DNA of 64,000 nucleotides from Isoetes taiwanensis (GCA_021234155.1 JAJEKV010000024.1:16391030-16455029), one strand, 5' to 3'; counted from the first letter of the stretch, positions 1 to 10,931 are shown. Made by a program: numbers and translations. The notes: generated by a model not told the origin, from the letters alone.

Positions 1-3000
1 TCTGTTTCAATTTCAAGGTCTAGACATCCTAAACAAAATCTCTCATTACGAGGTGTACCATTCCACCTACCTGTTTCAATGTGTAAATGGTGTGATGATA
101 ACCGCAATTGAGAAATCAACATGCGGTTTTTTCTGCTGATATTAGAAAGCAGATAATCTTGTTCTTCATATGTGTCCAAATTATTGATGTCATCAAGATA
201 GAACCTTTTCTTAACATCCTTGTCAGGTTCGAGCCTCCACATTTCCTTTACCACATATGCCTTAACCTCCATATAAACTTCTTTGAATTTGTGTGACGTC
301 GGCCAGTTGTCTTGTCCAAGCCATTTAGCGCACCATTTTTTCACTTCACAATACCAACCTTTTTCTTTAGATTGTTCAAGGGCTAGGCGAGGAAATCTTT
401 CCTCATCCATTGCCATAACCCTGTTAACATACGCTATCGTTCTGCACAATGCTTCAACCTCTAAGGGCAGCATACCCGTCTCCGCTAACATCATGCAATA
501 AGGTGTTTGTGGCTTTGCACCAAGCTCACTCAATAAAAAACGTTTCTGCACATTTTCAATAGCATTCCAGCATTTCCTGGATAATCCAGGCCCCCAAACT
601 GGGCTACCATACAAGATGATTGGTTTCACTTGAACTCCAAAAAGCAATCTTCTTAATTTCCAATGTTCAAAATTATTGAGCCTGCATTGATGTATCATAC
701 TATAAAAGGCCCGCAATCCTCCAGAAGCACGTTTTTGAGCAGCCCTTGTCCACCTGTAATTGCATGTCATATCAATTCCAAGATATTTATATTCTGTTAC
801 CTTTTGTAAGGGGATACCACCCACTGTAAATGTAGTGCAATCTTTGCCACCAAAAACCATGATTTTCGACTTGTTTACATTAATCTGCATATGCTTCAAT
901 GTGCAAAAGGATTCAAGCACGTCTAGGTGTCTCTCAGAGCCCTTTGCATCCCTAGATATCAACACTATATCGTCTGCAAACATTAGCAATTGCAGTACAT
1001 ACTTGCCAAGCCTTGCTCCCAAACCACCTAACCTCGTCATCCAACATTCAAGTTCATCAATGAGCAGCCCAAAAAGAGTAGGAGAGCAGGGGCAGCCCTG
1101 TTTAACTCCAATTGTGTTTTTTATTTGATCAGATCCTGAGAAAGGAAAAGAGAGCTCAACCAGAACCTTATTATAAAGACATGCAACTGCTTTTCTCAAT
1201 TCTATAGGAACTTGCAACCACTCAAGTCTTTCAGCAAGATGCGTACGATTCACTCTATCAAAGGCTTTGGTTAAATCTATAAATGCCAAAAACCTCTTAT
1301 TGCCTGCACCCTTCGCTCCTTCCGTGATCACTCTCAATGTGACTAAATGGTCCAAAGTAGAGTGATTCATACGAAACCCTGCTTGCCCTGGTGATCTTAC
1401 ATTCTGCTCGTCTGCCCAACAAGAAATCTTATGCTCAAGCATTGAGGCAAAAAGTTTAGCAAATGTATTACTCACAAGAATGGTTCTATAGTTTCTTATA
1501 TCATCTTTATCACCAGCCTTGTGCACCGGCACAACTCTATTTAGACACCATTCTGTAGGAAAATACCCTCTCAAAAGTGCTTCATTACATAAATCTGCCA
1601 AAAGGCTATAGAGCTCATCTCCTCCCCATTTAAAAAGCTCAATTGATATACCCTGTGAATCACATGTGCGCCCATTTTTCATTTTTTTAAGGGCTATTTG
1701 TACATCTTCAAATCTGAATATGGGTATAGCTTCTCCTGCACAATCAAGACTACCTGTATCTACTGTGCTATATAACTCTGAAACCAAGGAAAGAAGATCA
1801 TTTTTTGTTATATCACCAACTTCTGTCCTATTAGATGACCTGTTCCAGAAACGTTTTGGATCCCTATCCACTTCTTGCATCATTTTTTCCTGATGCTTGC
1901 GGTTCCAATCTCTCTTTTTATGCTTGACCAAATTCTTATATTGTGTATAAACCAGCGGATCTGTGGATTTCATGCACTCCTTTTTTGCCTTAAGGCAATC
2001 CACGTCAAACCATTTATTATGGCTTCTTCTCCTAGTAGGGATGTAGCCAAAGACATCCCCAGCTGTACTGACTATGGCACTTATCAATCTGCTGCTTTTA
2101 TCTTCCAAGGATTTCTGTAAATGTATCTCCTCTAGTTTGGGTGCCAATGCATTTCCATATTTATCTGCCAATTTATATACAAGTTTTACTTTTGGGGGAG
2201 GAGATAAAGCAGCTGTGCATTTCACATTAGCATTCAAGTGAAACATAAAAGGAATATGATCCGAATCTGGATTTCTTTCTAGAAATGTGAAATCTGTTAC
2301 ATACCCAATCGCCTCTGGATCTCCAAGCAGAAGATCAATAGTACTACGTCCATTAGGTTGGGTACAAGTAAAACAGTTTGTGCCTGGAAATCTCGCAAGA
2401 CCATTGAAAACAATAAAGTTAAAGGATTCACATAAAGCAAGAACATGTGCACCCATCTTATTCTTTACAGTATCTGGCGACTGGCGTGGCCAACAGAGCA
2501 TGTCATCTGAATGTTCATTCAACCATAAAATGTTTCCTTCATCTGAAAGCAATGATGCTTGTCTACTGCCAATTCTTCCATTCAAGTCTCCAGTTATAAA
2601 CACCTTTCCATTTTGTCTATATTTTGATATATCTTCTGCAAGATACATAAGAGGATCTTCTGCACTCAATTCATTAGTCCCATATATAGATGCCGGATAT
2701 GGATCTAAAGGAGCAAAATATACAATAGCTATGTAAATCACAGTCATACCTGAACATATTTTCAGCCAGATATACTGAGAGAATTTATCTTTGCTTACCA
2801 GTGTGACTGAATTACTGATATTCTTTCGAATATAGCATGCAATACCGCCCCAACCTCGTCTACTGCTACCTTGGACGTTCCATACTGAATCTAGCAAAAC
2901 AAATCCTGGTATATCCAAAACTCTATTGGTTTCATGTTCCCAGGTTTCTATGAAAGCAAGCACATCATGTTCAGAAAACATCTGCAAGTTGCTGATTACT

Positions 3001-3056
3001 GTATTCTCGCTCAAGCCATGTACATTCCAAACTAGAAAGCGGAGGGCCTCACATCC
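1..3056 (-). CDS. LINE-A ORF2: endonuclease-reverse transcriptase (partial)
   Basis: Reading on the minus strand directly after the ORF1 stop, this frame stays open for about 1,018 codons to base 1 and is cut only by the window edge. Order of domains: an apurinic-like endonuclease (NVHGL at the very start, then ETWE and GDLNGRIG); a reverse transcriptase (FIDLTKAFDRVNR, GVKQGCPCSPTLFGLLIDEL, active-site FADD near 977-966); and a C-terminal part with HIETGRW and the first Cys residues of a zinc motif (RFCLGC). It is in the same frame as ORF1, separated only by one TAG. The first in-frame ATG lies after the conserved endonuclease Asn, so starting there would lose a catalytic residue. Expression may therefore need stop-codon readthrough or a non-ATG start. 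Confidence 0.9.
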
Positions 3057-3866
3057 CTATGTATCCCGGTGTCTAATCACCAACTTATTATTCACAATAT
3101 AAGCATTTTTACCTTCCTCTTTCAATTTTCGTACCTCTTCTAACAGCATTTTGCGTTCTTTCTGTTGCTGCAGAGTAAGATCATCATTAAGCCATATTTT
3201 ATGACCTTTGAGATGACTTCTGTGTTGCATAACACGTGTTCTTGCTTCTACATTCCCAAATTTCAGCAAGATTGGTCTTGATCTGCCATCAATTCTCTTA
3301 CCGATTCTTCTACAATGAATGTGTCCAGGATTGGCAAGATGCATAATGTTCTGGAAAAGATCATCTACTATTTCTGAAATATTTTCTCCTTCTTCCTCTT
3401 TGAGACCCACTACTAGTATATTTTTGGATCTTAAAGCTTTATCCTCCTGTTCTGATAATTGGCTTCCAATTGAAGACGTGATTTGTGCTACCAACTGATC
3501 TGTCATAGGAGGAATGCCAAAGCCTGTCTCAGTTCCTTGGTTATCTTGTAATTCCTCAATTTTCTCTTCTAGTTCATCAATGCCCTTTTTGAGCTTATTA
3601 ATTTCGTCATGTGCTGCCTTTACTTCTTCCCTGGATGCCTTCAAGTCTGCTGCAATGGCCTTTGTCTCATCTCTAGAAGCCTTCAAATCTGCAGCCATGA
3701 CCATTTGCTCTTCTCTTAATGCCTTCAACTCGGTTGTCACTGTTTTCAAGTCAAATGTTAACTGCAGAACAAGTTTGAGCAAATCCGGGCTTTCCTCTGA
3801 GGTACCTCCAGCATCAGCCGAAGAATCCTCTTCTGCCATTTTGTCCTGGTTTTTTTTCTTTGCCAT
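3057..3866 (-). CDS. LINE-A ORF1: coiled-coil RNA-binding protein
   Basis: A 269-residue ORF1 protein, presumably the RNA-binding chaperone that forms the retrotransposition particle. Residues about 25-115 are heptad-rich and highly charged, with repeated AADLKASR-type units, predicting a coiled coil used for multimerisation. Residues about 145-250 resemble the RRM-like plus C-terminal domains of LINE ORF1 proteins: ILVVGLKEEEGE, a CRRIGKR basic patch, RPILLKFGN and IWLNDDLT. It begins at ATG 3866 and ends at TAG 3059-3057. The next codons continue directly into the ORF2 endonuclease in the same frame. Family assignment rests on motif pattern, not on a search. Confidence 0.85.
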   Translation of the reverse strand: MAKKKNQDKMAEEDSSADAGGTSEESPDLLKLVLQLTFDLKTVTTELKALREEQMVMAADLKASRDETKAIAADLKASREEVKAAHDEINKLKKGIDELEEKIEELQDNQGTETGFGIPPMTDQLVAQITSSIGSQLSEQEDKALRSKNILVVGLKEEEGENISEIVDDLFQNIMHLANPGHIHCRRIGKRIDGRSRPILLKFGNVEARTRVMQHRSHLKGHKIWLNDDLTLQQQKERKMLLEEVRKLKEEGKNAYIVNNKLVIRHRDT

Positions 3867-4043
3867 GGGTTCAGAGATTTTGTTCCAGGTTCTGCTTGTC
3901 CGGTTGTCCAGTTAACAGTTAAAGTTACACAGGTGGAACCGGTTAACACTATGTTTTTCTTATGCAGTGCAACGGCCTAATCGACGGCCCAAACAGCAAA
4001 ACGGACCTGTGTGTTTTCGCATGTACCTCCTGTAATTTTTGTG

Positions 4044-5201
4044 TCAGCGATGCCTAGGGTTGAGCGCCATATTCCGCCAATTCTCAATTCCGTCATATAG
4101 TAACTCAGTGGTCTTCTGGTACTTACGGATCTCCCGTAAGGCCATGGTACCCGGTCTGAAGCGATGGGGTTTCCTCGAAGTAGTTGCCCTCTGCGTCGGT
4201 GCAGGCTTCTTGGGCAAAGTCTTGGCCGCAGAGACTGGATGGGGCCGTGCGGCGTCCACTCTTTCCTGCCTGCGACTCGAGCTCGTGTGTTTCCCCATGC
4301 TTCCGACAGCCTTAAGCTTCTCCTTATACTGGCTTCCTGACTTATGGGCGGTGGACTTCCGCCGTCTCTTAATGGGAGGCTTGTCTACTGGGTCTGGACC
4401 ATGCAGAGTGTCCTGCTCAGTATTGGGCTCCTGTTGCCGCTGGTCCTGGTTTTGTTGTTGCTCCTGCTGCTCTCGCTGTTGTTGCTCCTGCTGGGCTCTC
4501 TCAGCCTCTTCCCGAGCCTCACGAGCTGCAGCCATATCTGCTTCTACCTGTGCAAGACGTCGGGCCGTAACCCTTCGGATCAGTTCCACACGGCAGCGGT
4601 CCGGCCGGGCTTGCATGTCCATCTGGATCGCTATTAAGTAATCCAGGTTGATGTGAGATGGGACCTCACCCCAAGTGAAACTTTGGGTAGCCTCATCATA
4701 TTCATATGGGGGAAGATCAAAGGAGTTACAGTCGATGATGGCTCTTCCATCACCTAGGTAAACATACTCACGGCCCCGAGCTGCGGTGTCTCCCCTTTCT
4801 ATTTCTCGGATGTCATCTTCTCGAGCCAACCCCCTAATGCGGGCAGCCTCCCTCCGAATGCCCTTCTCTTCAGGGACTTCCTCACACTCAGGTGGGTAAA
4901 ACTTAACCAGCATCATAACTTGGTCGGGTTGCTCGACTATAGTATATGACTGCTGTAACAGGTTGAGCTTTATGAAGAAGCGCTCGGAGAGGTGGAAAAT
5001 AGGATAGGGTATCCTATAGCCGTCAGTGAAGCGTTGCACCAGCTGGACCAAAAGAAGCTCGACCCGGTCGGGGTCGGTAGCGAGATGCTCCCCGAGCTTG
5101 GCATAGATCTGGGGTATGTTGAGGGAGCCAGAGCTCTGAGTACTCTTGGTAAGTGCCATGCTCATTGGTCTAGACAAGGAAAGGAGCAAGAGGGAGGGCA
5201 T
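4044..5201 (-). CDS. Long-tailed histone H3-like ORF, truncated by LINE-A
   Basis: A 385-codon ORF. The more likely start is the internal Met at 5159 (residue 15): [12 protein letters not shown] can be aligned loosely with the H3 tail MARTKQTARKST. Residues about 20-240 are an unrecognised globular part rich in acidic and Arg residues. Residues 245-285 are a Gln/Glu-rich helix, and 290-340 are a basic linker with RRRK signals. Residues about 342-368 contain [16 protein letters not shown] and QKTTELL, which is H3 from about K36 through the alpha-N helix. Similarity stops abruptly at about 4098; the last 17 residues look like LINE-A leader, so the histone fold was probably displaced beyond the left window edge. 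An LTR and primer site lie 640 bp upstream on the same strand, in the position expected of a retroelement internal region. It could be a captured H3 variant or a host gene invaded by elements. Confidence 0.7.
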   Translation of the reverse strand: MPSLLLLSLSRPMSMALTKSTQSSGSLNIPQIYAKLGEHLATDPDRVELLLVQLVQRFTDGYRIPYPIFHLSERFFIKLNLLQQSYTIVEQPDQVMMLVKFYPPECEEVPEEKGIRREAARIRGLAREDDIREIERGDTAARGREYVYLGDGRAIIDCNSFDLPPYEYDEATQSFTWGEVPSHINLDYLIAIQMDMQARPDRCRVELIRRVTARRLAQVEADMAAAREAREEAERAQQEQQQREQQEQQQNQDQRQQEPNTEQDTLHGPDPVDKPPIKRRRKSTAHKSGSQYKEKLKAVGSMGKHTSSSRRQERVDAARPHPVSAAKTLPKKPAPTQRATTSRKPHRFRPGTMALREIRKYQKTTELLYDGIENWRNMALNPRHR

Positions 5202-5390
5202 TGTGCCGAGAAAAGGTGGGAAGTGAGGCGCTAAGGGGTGGTGATAACAACGGGCGCAAGCAGAGGCAATGTTCTAAGAGCTTGGGTTCCGGCGGCTATG
5301 GCGGGCGGCTAGGGCAGACGCATAAAACATAAAAGAAACGTCTCTTTAATTTGAAGTTTAATTTTTTTTTTCAAAAACTTTTTTTTTTAA

Positions 5391-5400
5391 TATTTTTATA
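5391..5400 (-). promoter_or_regulatory. Possible TATA box for the H3-like ORF
   Basis: TATAAAAATA on the minus strand, about 190-240 nt upstream of the two candidate start codons. It sits beside A/T homopolymers (5361-5392), so chance occurrence is possible. Confidence 0.3.
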
Positions 5401-5825
5401 CGGCAGCTATACATGCGTACACGGTCGGGCGCTGGTCCGATTATACGTGCTTCTATTTGAATTCCAAGACACCCAAACCCGAGCGGCGCCCGAGTTGGAT
5501 TTTGGGCCACTTCCTCAACCTGTTGCTGCCGGATGATGATCCCTAGGGTATTTGGACCACGCCCGACGCGTTGGAGCAAAAATCTCGTCAATCCGAGCTA
5601 CCTGGAGAAAGTTATGGCGCTTACAAAACTTCAACCTCTGGCTCCACCTTCTGACCTTAACCGCTCCAATAAAGATCACTCTCCTACACATTAGGTCATT
5701 CCTCTCGTAACTAGGCCAACTAACATGCTAACTATAGAGTTTGACTACTTTAACCTAAGAGAAAGTACCGTCAACTAATGAGTTAGACTATGGCCAGTGC
5801 AATAATTTTGGTCCACCAAAACCAT

Positions 5826-5837
5826 GCTCTGATACCA
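5826..5837 (-). other. LTR-retrotransposon primer-binding site (tRNA-iMet)
   Basis: TGGTATCAGAGC on the minus strand, the complement of the 3' end of plant initiator tRNA-Met. It is preceded by an LTR-like segment ending in TTCACAG and is identical to the site at 55490-55501. Confidence 0.85.
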
Positions 5838-5840
5838 CTG

Positions 5841-6750
5841 TGAAGCTCCCAGAGTCTATACGATACTCCCATCATATAAATACGGGAATTTCCCCTCCCA
5901 TGGCGACTACATCACCATGGTAAGGCCCTCCGTCGTACTCGGACCACTTGGGATGGCCAAGTGTCTGGGCGAGGAACACGGAGGTGTCATTCGTCCCACG
6001 TCCTCTATGGGAAATCCTATACAGCAGAAGCATACATATACGTTAGAATACAATAATCAATGCCAAAATAATATACCACCACGAAGGGTGGCCCATCCAT
6101 CATACTCACGGAAAAGACAATACATCCATAATAACATGAAATAACACCGTGACAAGGCGCTACCCTGGGCTCAGACTCCAATGGATCAACTAACGGTCAG
6201 GGCCTCAAGATATCAACAGACGGAGGTATAACATGGCATTGGCTGGCATAAGACAATGGCTAGGGTAGTCCACTCCATCCGCCCCTCCTGTGCACACTTT
6301 GCAGATAGGCTGAATCATGCTATGATATTCTTGTAGCCCTCCGGAGATGCAATCCCAAGGAATCACCCTTCGGGAGTAGTTCCGGGTTACATCTCCCCGG
6401 TCCGATGAGGCAGGTCAGAGAGGCGTCTCCTTCCCGAGCATGACGGATCCCTGGGTGTGCTAGAGAACACGTGCCGCATCAGCGACCCACGCATCCGTCT
6501 CCGACTTACTCCCCTAAATCTAAAGCCCGGCTCACCTACCCGTTCGAGCCCAGGGCGTCCATATAGGCACATCCCTCCGGCCCAGAGAGTGTCAGACCCA
6601 TACCCGGCCCACACACAGTGACCGGCTATAAGCCTAGTACACTATAGGAGTCCTGTAGCCGCCCCACCCCCAATTCACCTTCATGCTCGTTGTCTGGTGC
6701 CGAACCACATCATAGCATCCACAGCCAGGTTGGCTCTTGTGCACAGGCCG
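5841..6750 (-). mobile_element. LTR (copy 1) of a tRNA-Met-primed retrotransposon
   Basis: Minus-strand LTR immediately upstream of the primer site. It shares diverged blocks with the LTR at 53.8-55.5 kb: a CATCGGAC-GGGGAGATGTAACCCG block, a GCAAAGTGTGC block, and GGCGGATGGAGTGGACTACC followed by CTTATGCC. The outer boundary is not resolved; related sequence may continue to about 6850. The partner LTR is not in the window because LINE-A interrupts the internal region. Confidence 0.65.
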
Positions 6751-7589
6751 CATTTATTGGGTATGAAGAGGTCTAGCTAGAGACATCTCTACTACTAAGA
6801 GGCTTTTAGATTAGGATTTAGGGTTAGGTTTCCACCTTAATAATTAATGAGCTAATATAGCTAACCTTAGCTGGTGAATAATTAATGTGCCAGTAATTAT
6901 TCATAGTGACGTGTTATGCATTTATACTCAAAAAGCCATATAAACACGTGGAACGTCACAGATTTGAGAAGCTGATGAAGACTCTTGTAATAAATAGTGA
7001 ATCCAATGGTCTAGAAATGTTTATGATTCATACATGCAATGAATGCATGCTCATCCTCCGAGAATCTCGATCCGTTGGCTCGGATCAATATATATGTTGA
7101 AGGCTTGCTTAAAGATTGTATTGTGTTGTTGTCGTCCTATTGGTAGTGGTATGTGTCGTTTATCCTTAGTTTTGATGGTGATGGATATGGAAGATGCACA
7201 TGTAGTTAGCAAATTAAGCTTTTCGATGCGATGTAGTGGCATGAATGGGATGATTTATACAAGCAGATATAATGTAGTGGTATGAATGTGAAGTTTGGAA
7301 TAGTGATGAGTACATGATGCTTGAGTGCACTTCCCTTTATTGCAACCCCATCAATGTTACGCATACCTAATATAAGATAATGACATTCACATGTCAATGC
7401 TACCTAACATATAAGGTAGTTATCATTGGTGACGTTTACAGATCATCAAACTCAACATTACACACTCTCTCGCACAAGATGGTCACCCTCAAACATCTAT
7501 ATCCCAACATCCAAGGCATCCATCCATCCCATAAAGTATTGAGACGAAATGTAGGGATCACTAACTTATATTGCTTCCATTTCTTATTC
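6750..7589. other. No gene recognised
   Basis: AT-rich sequence with no convincing ORF. Around 7290-7350 a 'tgatgagtacatgatgctt' segment followed by 'ttattgca' resembles the 3' flank of the PPO genes further right, suggesting a very old relic of that flank. Confidence 0.4.
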
Positions 7590-7790
7590 CTGTGGTAAGA
7601 ACCTAAACTGCCATGCCCAAGGTCACGGGTTCAATGCCTCTTTGCGAAAGTGGCCATGACTATCACTTTAGCCATGTACATTGGTGGGGGCAGGTCTTAT
7701 CTAGGTGTGTATCCCATAAGTTTCGGCTTCTCCTAGACTCTACAAATTCTATCTATATATCTCCATATTATTACATGCATACTCCCACCA
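7590..7790 (+). mobile_element. SINE-like tRNA-derived repeat (candidate)
   Basis: Contains GTGGTAAGAACC, resembling a tRNA A box. About 30 nt further is GGTCACGGGTTCAATGCC, a close match to the pol III B box inside a T-arm-like context. This layout is typical of plant tRNA-derived SINE heads. No target duplication or 3' tail was resolved. Confidence 0.45.
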
Positions 7791-7798
7791 TCAACTAG

Positions 7799-7867
7799 GT
7801 ATATCCTAGAGTATAGATTAGACTCTTATTGTTACGTATATCCTAGAGTATAGATTAGACTCTTATT
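7799..7867. repeat. Short tandem duplication, 37-bp period
   Basis: The segment beginning GTATATCCTAGAGTATAG and ending in GACTCTTATT occurs twice in direct orientation (from 7799 and 7836). Confidence 0.8.
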
Positions 7868-8130
7868 ATACATTTTACACATGAAAGTAACAATGCCAAT
7901 AATACATGTTTGGCTTAAATTATGCCTTTTTTTCTACCATTAAGTGGAATTTACAAGATGATAGACAAGCAATGCAATTTTATCCAAAACATGGGATTGC
8001 GCTTGGTAATTTTTGTGGAGAGGGGAGGGGTTTTACCCCTTAAATGTCTCGACAGCACTGCCAGACTTGGCATCACTCATGGCTCTGCCACTCGTGATCC
8101 TTGTCTGGCAAGGTCGTCTCAACGTCTTAC

Positions 8131-8205
8131 AGGAAGGAAGGAAGGAAGTATAACTTAACGTCCACGGAGGCCAACTGGCCTATGAGACGTCTTACAGGGC
8201 GTAAA
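8131..8205 (-). mobile_element. LINE-B-type 3' terminus with (TTCC)n tail
   Basis: On the minus strand this reads AGACGTCTCATAGGCCAGTTGGCCTCCGTGGACGTTAAG-like sequence (in two blocks) followed by a TTCC repeat. It matches the 3' ends at 34.2, 47.1 and 56.3 kb. Only the tail of the element is recognisable. A more decayed copy lies at about 8927-8960. Confidence 0.65.
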
Positions 8206-8461
8206 GCCCCTTTCCAGTACGTAGTACCTAAACGGACTGGAAATAACATTTAAGGGCAATATGATTAGAAGTATGCATCTAGTTTGCCATCTTGACCTTA
8301 ACATGTATAACTATTGACACCCAAGTTAACACCTATAACTATTGACATTTGACATCTTCTAGCATAGGTTTGCTAGGTAGCAACACAAGATAATTTTGAT
8401 TTATAGAATAAAGGTACCGTCCCTATATGGTTTTCAATGATACAAAATATATAGATATATA

Positions 8462-8904
8462 GGGGAGGGTGCCCATAAAGCGCCCACTTAAGGGTAAAAA
8501 TTATATTATGATGGGTTTAATTCGTTTTAATCACCTATTTTGACATAACACAATAAAATTTCAAAGTTTGGCTTTCAATTGGTACTAAACACAAGTTGTT
8601 TCGACAAATCGAAAGCTCGCTATGAAGATTTTAAGTTCTATCATTATTTTGACCCCAATAGACCACCAAATGCCCTTCAATTGACCACTAAGAGACCTTC
8701 AATGGACCACCAAATGCTCACACTTGACCTTCATTGGTCAGTAATAGACCATGCATTTAGTTCAATTTTTATTACTTTTTAAGGTGGGCTATTGTAGGGC
8801 TATTAAAGGGTTTAAGGTGGGCTATTAAAGGGTAAAAAATGGGCCATTAAAGGGCAAAAAGTGGGCCATTGAGGGGGAGTGGATGGAAGAGGGGCACCCG
8901 CCCC
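8462..8904. mobile_element. MITE with 13-bp inverted repeats and TA duplication
   Basis: Left end GGGGAGGGTGCCC, right end GGGCACCCGCCCC: inverted with one mismatch, each flanked by TA. The 443-bp interior has no ORF but has a degenerate GGGCTATTAAAGGGT-type tandem repeat near 8780-8870. The TA duplication is the Tc1/mariner-type signature. Confidence 0.7.
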
Positions 8905-9090
8905 TAGTAGATATATAAAATTTTAACGTCCGAACCTAAAATGGCCATGAGACGAATAGAAGTGATGAGCACACGATGCTTATGATATTGGCCTTTTATT
9001 CCAACATTGTTATTTGTTACCTTTAGTACCATATATCCTAACATTACCTAACATCTATCTATATACAAGATAAATATATAGCCATGACAA

Positions 9091-9240
9091 CTACATGTCA
9101 ATAAACTCCACATCAAAGCCCTTGATGACGATTTTGTCTCCATCATCACATGGGACCAAGGTGACATGAAAGTTGTCTCCACCTTTGATACCCAAAAATG
9201 CCAAAGTCCTCCCAATACCAAGCCTAACAACGAATGTAAT
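9091..9240 (-). pseudogene. PPO C-terminal relic
   Basis: The minus strand encodes GIKGGDNFHVTLVP and GDKIVIKGFDVEFIDM, closely matching the last 45 residues of the intact PPO at 10.9-12.7 kb. It is followed by a similar 3' flank (8960-9090). No copper-binding region is present. It is evidence of an older PPO copy in the same orientation. Confidence 0.8.
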
Positions 9241-9798
9241 GCACTTAAGACTTAAATTATGCCATTTTTCTACCATTATTACTAAATGGAAGTGAGAAGA
9301 TGGCAGGGTATATAAGCAACACAATTTGATCTAAAACATGGCAACGCCCTAGTAATTTCTATGGCGAAGGGCTTTAGCCCCTTAAAGATCTTGATACTTG
9401 ACGCACTCGTGACTCCTCATTTGACAATGCCACCTCATCTTGTTACCGAGTGTAAAGCACTTCCCCATGAAAATTACCTAGGATTTAAAAGCACTAGAAA
9501 TACAATTTATGAGCAACATGACTAGAAGTATGCATCCTGTTGCCATCTTGAGTTAACATTACAAATTAAACAATACGTTGCATTAACATACATCCTAGAA
9601 TATAAATTAGAGATATATATATAGTTTTATTTGATATCTGCGGGCAATAAAATTCAATTCCAATTCAATTTTTATTATGAAATAACAATAACACTAAAAG
9701 CATTGGAAATACTATATACGGGCAAACATGACGAAAAGCAAAAACAAGATCATTCTGATCGAAGGAGTGATGAGCACATGATGCTTATTATGCTATTC

Positions 9799-9862
9799 CA
9801 CATCAAAGCCCTTGATGACGATTTTGTCTCCACCATTACGAGGGACCAAAAGGTGACATCAA
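9799..9862 (-). pseudogene. PPO extreme C-terminal relic
   Basis: About 64 bp matching the final PPO codons on the minus strand (reverse of CATCAAAGCCCTTGATGACG), with the usual 3' flank 'gatgagcacatgatgctta' just left of it. Shortest of the PPO remnants. Confidence 0.7.
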
Positions 9863-9937
9863 CCTATCCTCTAGAGTCATAGTTTACTCTTACTATGAAA
9901 TAAGAATGATTTGAAATACTATTTGTTTATGGGGTAG

Positions 9938-10040
9938 ATAACGTCCTCTCCCGAGGAGTTATGGGCCAGGAAAATGGCCGAGTGGCCATGTGGCCACGAG
10001 GCCATTTTCCTGGCCCATAACTCCGAGGGGAGGACGTTAT
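9938..10040. repeat. Inverted repeat, ~42-bp arms, 20-bp spacer
   Basis: Left arm 9938-9979 and right arm 10000-10040 are complementary except for one or two differences in the CTCTCCCGAGG stretch. It sits next to AATACTATTTGTTTATGG, the same flank that carries the larger inverted repeat at 16632-16789. Confidence 0.85.
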
Positions 10041-10600
10041 AGGCCTTAACGTCCTGTGGCCGAAGCATTTAGCAGACCGCCATGACCGCCATAGTTCAAG
10101 CTTGGGGAGCCCGCACCATATTCCGGCATCACAGCTTCACAGAATCAGCAGGCCGATACTCACATCAACGGATTTTAAATGGAAACAAAGGGAAAGCATC
10201 TTGCCGCATCTTTGTTCTTGAAATAGAGCCAACTTTGTTTTTGAAACAGAGCATCTGCTGCAGCAGAGGGGAGGCAGATGATATCGTGATTTTTGCCAAA
10301 AAAACACAGCTATGGCGACGGATTTACAGCTATGGCGATGGATTTGCCAAAAAAACATAGCTATGGCGATGGTTGCATGCGACTGTTAGAACTGCAGAAC
10401 TGGCGACGGACTATGGCGCCCGGATTTGTTGCCCGGATTTTGTTAGAACTGCTGCCCGGCTATGGCGACGGATTTGTTGCCTGCCATTTTTGCTTGGCTA
10501 TGGCGACGGATTTGTTGTCTGGCATTTTTGCTTGGCTATGGCGGAGGGCCCAAAAGAAAGAAAAACACCAGTGGCAGCAGAGGAAATGTTATGGCCATAA
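10041..10600. repeat. Diverged dispersed repeat with CTATGGCGACGG motifs
   Basis: Shares an opening block (CCTTAA.GTCC..GGCC.AAGCATTT.GCAGA) with 23158-23250 and repeated CTATGGCGACGGATTTG units at 10313-10540; related units occur at 23960-24040. Several short ORFs cross it but none shows a recognisable domain. Confidence 0.5.
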
Positions 10601-10611
10601 CATAAGATGTT

Positions 10612-10779
10612 ATGGTCATAACCGATTGGGCCACATAATGTTACTGGACATAACATCCAGAGATCAACGGCTGAGATTAAACCCTACAGCTAAATATGGT
10701 CATAACCGATTGGGCCACATAATGTTACTGGACATAACATCCAGAGATCAACGGCTGAGACCCTACAGCTAAATGCTGA
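10612..10779. repeat. Tandem duplication, 84-bp period
   Basis: ATGGTCATAACCGATTGGGC through CAACGGCTGAG occurs at 10612 and again at 10696, followed both times by CCCTACAGCTAAAT. Confidence 0.85.
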
Positions 10780-10861
10780 GGCCAAGGACGTTAAGGGCAA
10801 TATGACTGCAACACAAGATAACCTTTGGTCGAAGAGATGATGCTTATTATACTACATGCCT

Positions 10862-10867
10862 TTTATT
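10862..10867 (-). promoter_or_regulatory. PPO polyadenylation signal
   Basis: AATAAA on the minus strand about 65 nt past the PPO stop codon. The same hexamer is kept at the equivalent place in the pseudogene near 16857-16864. Confidence 0.6.
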
Positions 10868-10931
10868 GCACTTTTGTCAGTTTTTCATGATATGAACATG
10901 ATCATGATATGAACATGTATAGGCATGAAAA

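Larger units (their letters stand above)
1..4097 (-). mobile_element. LINE-A, non-LTR retrotransposon, 3' end beyond window
   Basis: Minus-strand non-LTR retrotransposon with about 230 bp of 5' leader, ORF1 (3866-3057) and ORF2 (3056 to the window edge). The 5' boundary is set near 4097 because the H3-like reading frame coming from 5201 loses histone similarity exactly there. The 3' end and target duplication lie outside the window. Both ORFs lack disabling mutations inside the window, so this is the youngest-looking LINE here. The ORF2 C-terminus (IETGRW followed by a Cys motif) resembles LINE-B at 44-47 kb, so both belong to one clade, distinct from the plant L1 at 47.6-53.2 kb. The clade is not assigned. 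Confidence 0.85.

Noticed and set aside
1-2736. Plus-strand ORFs opposite LINE-A ORF2
   Set aside because: The minus strand is continuously open with endonuclease and reverse-transcriptase motifs, so these are shadows.
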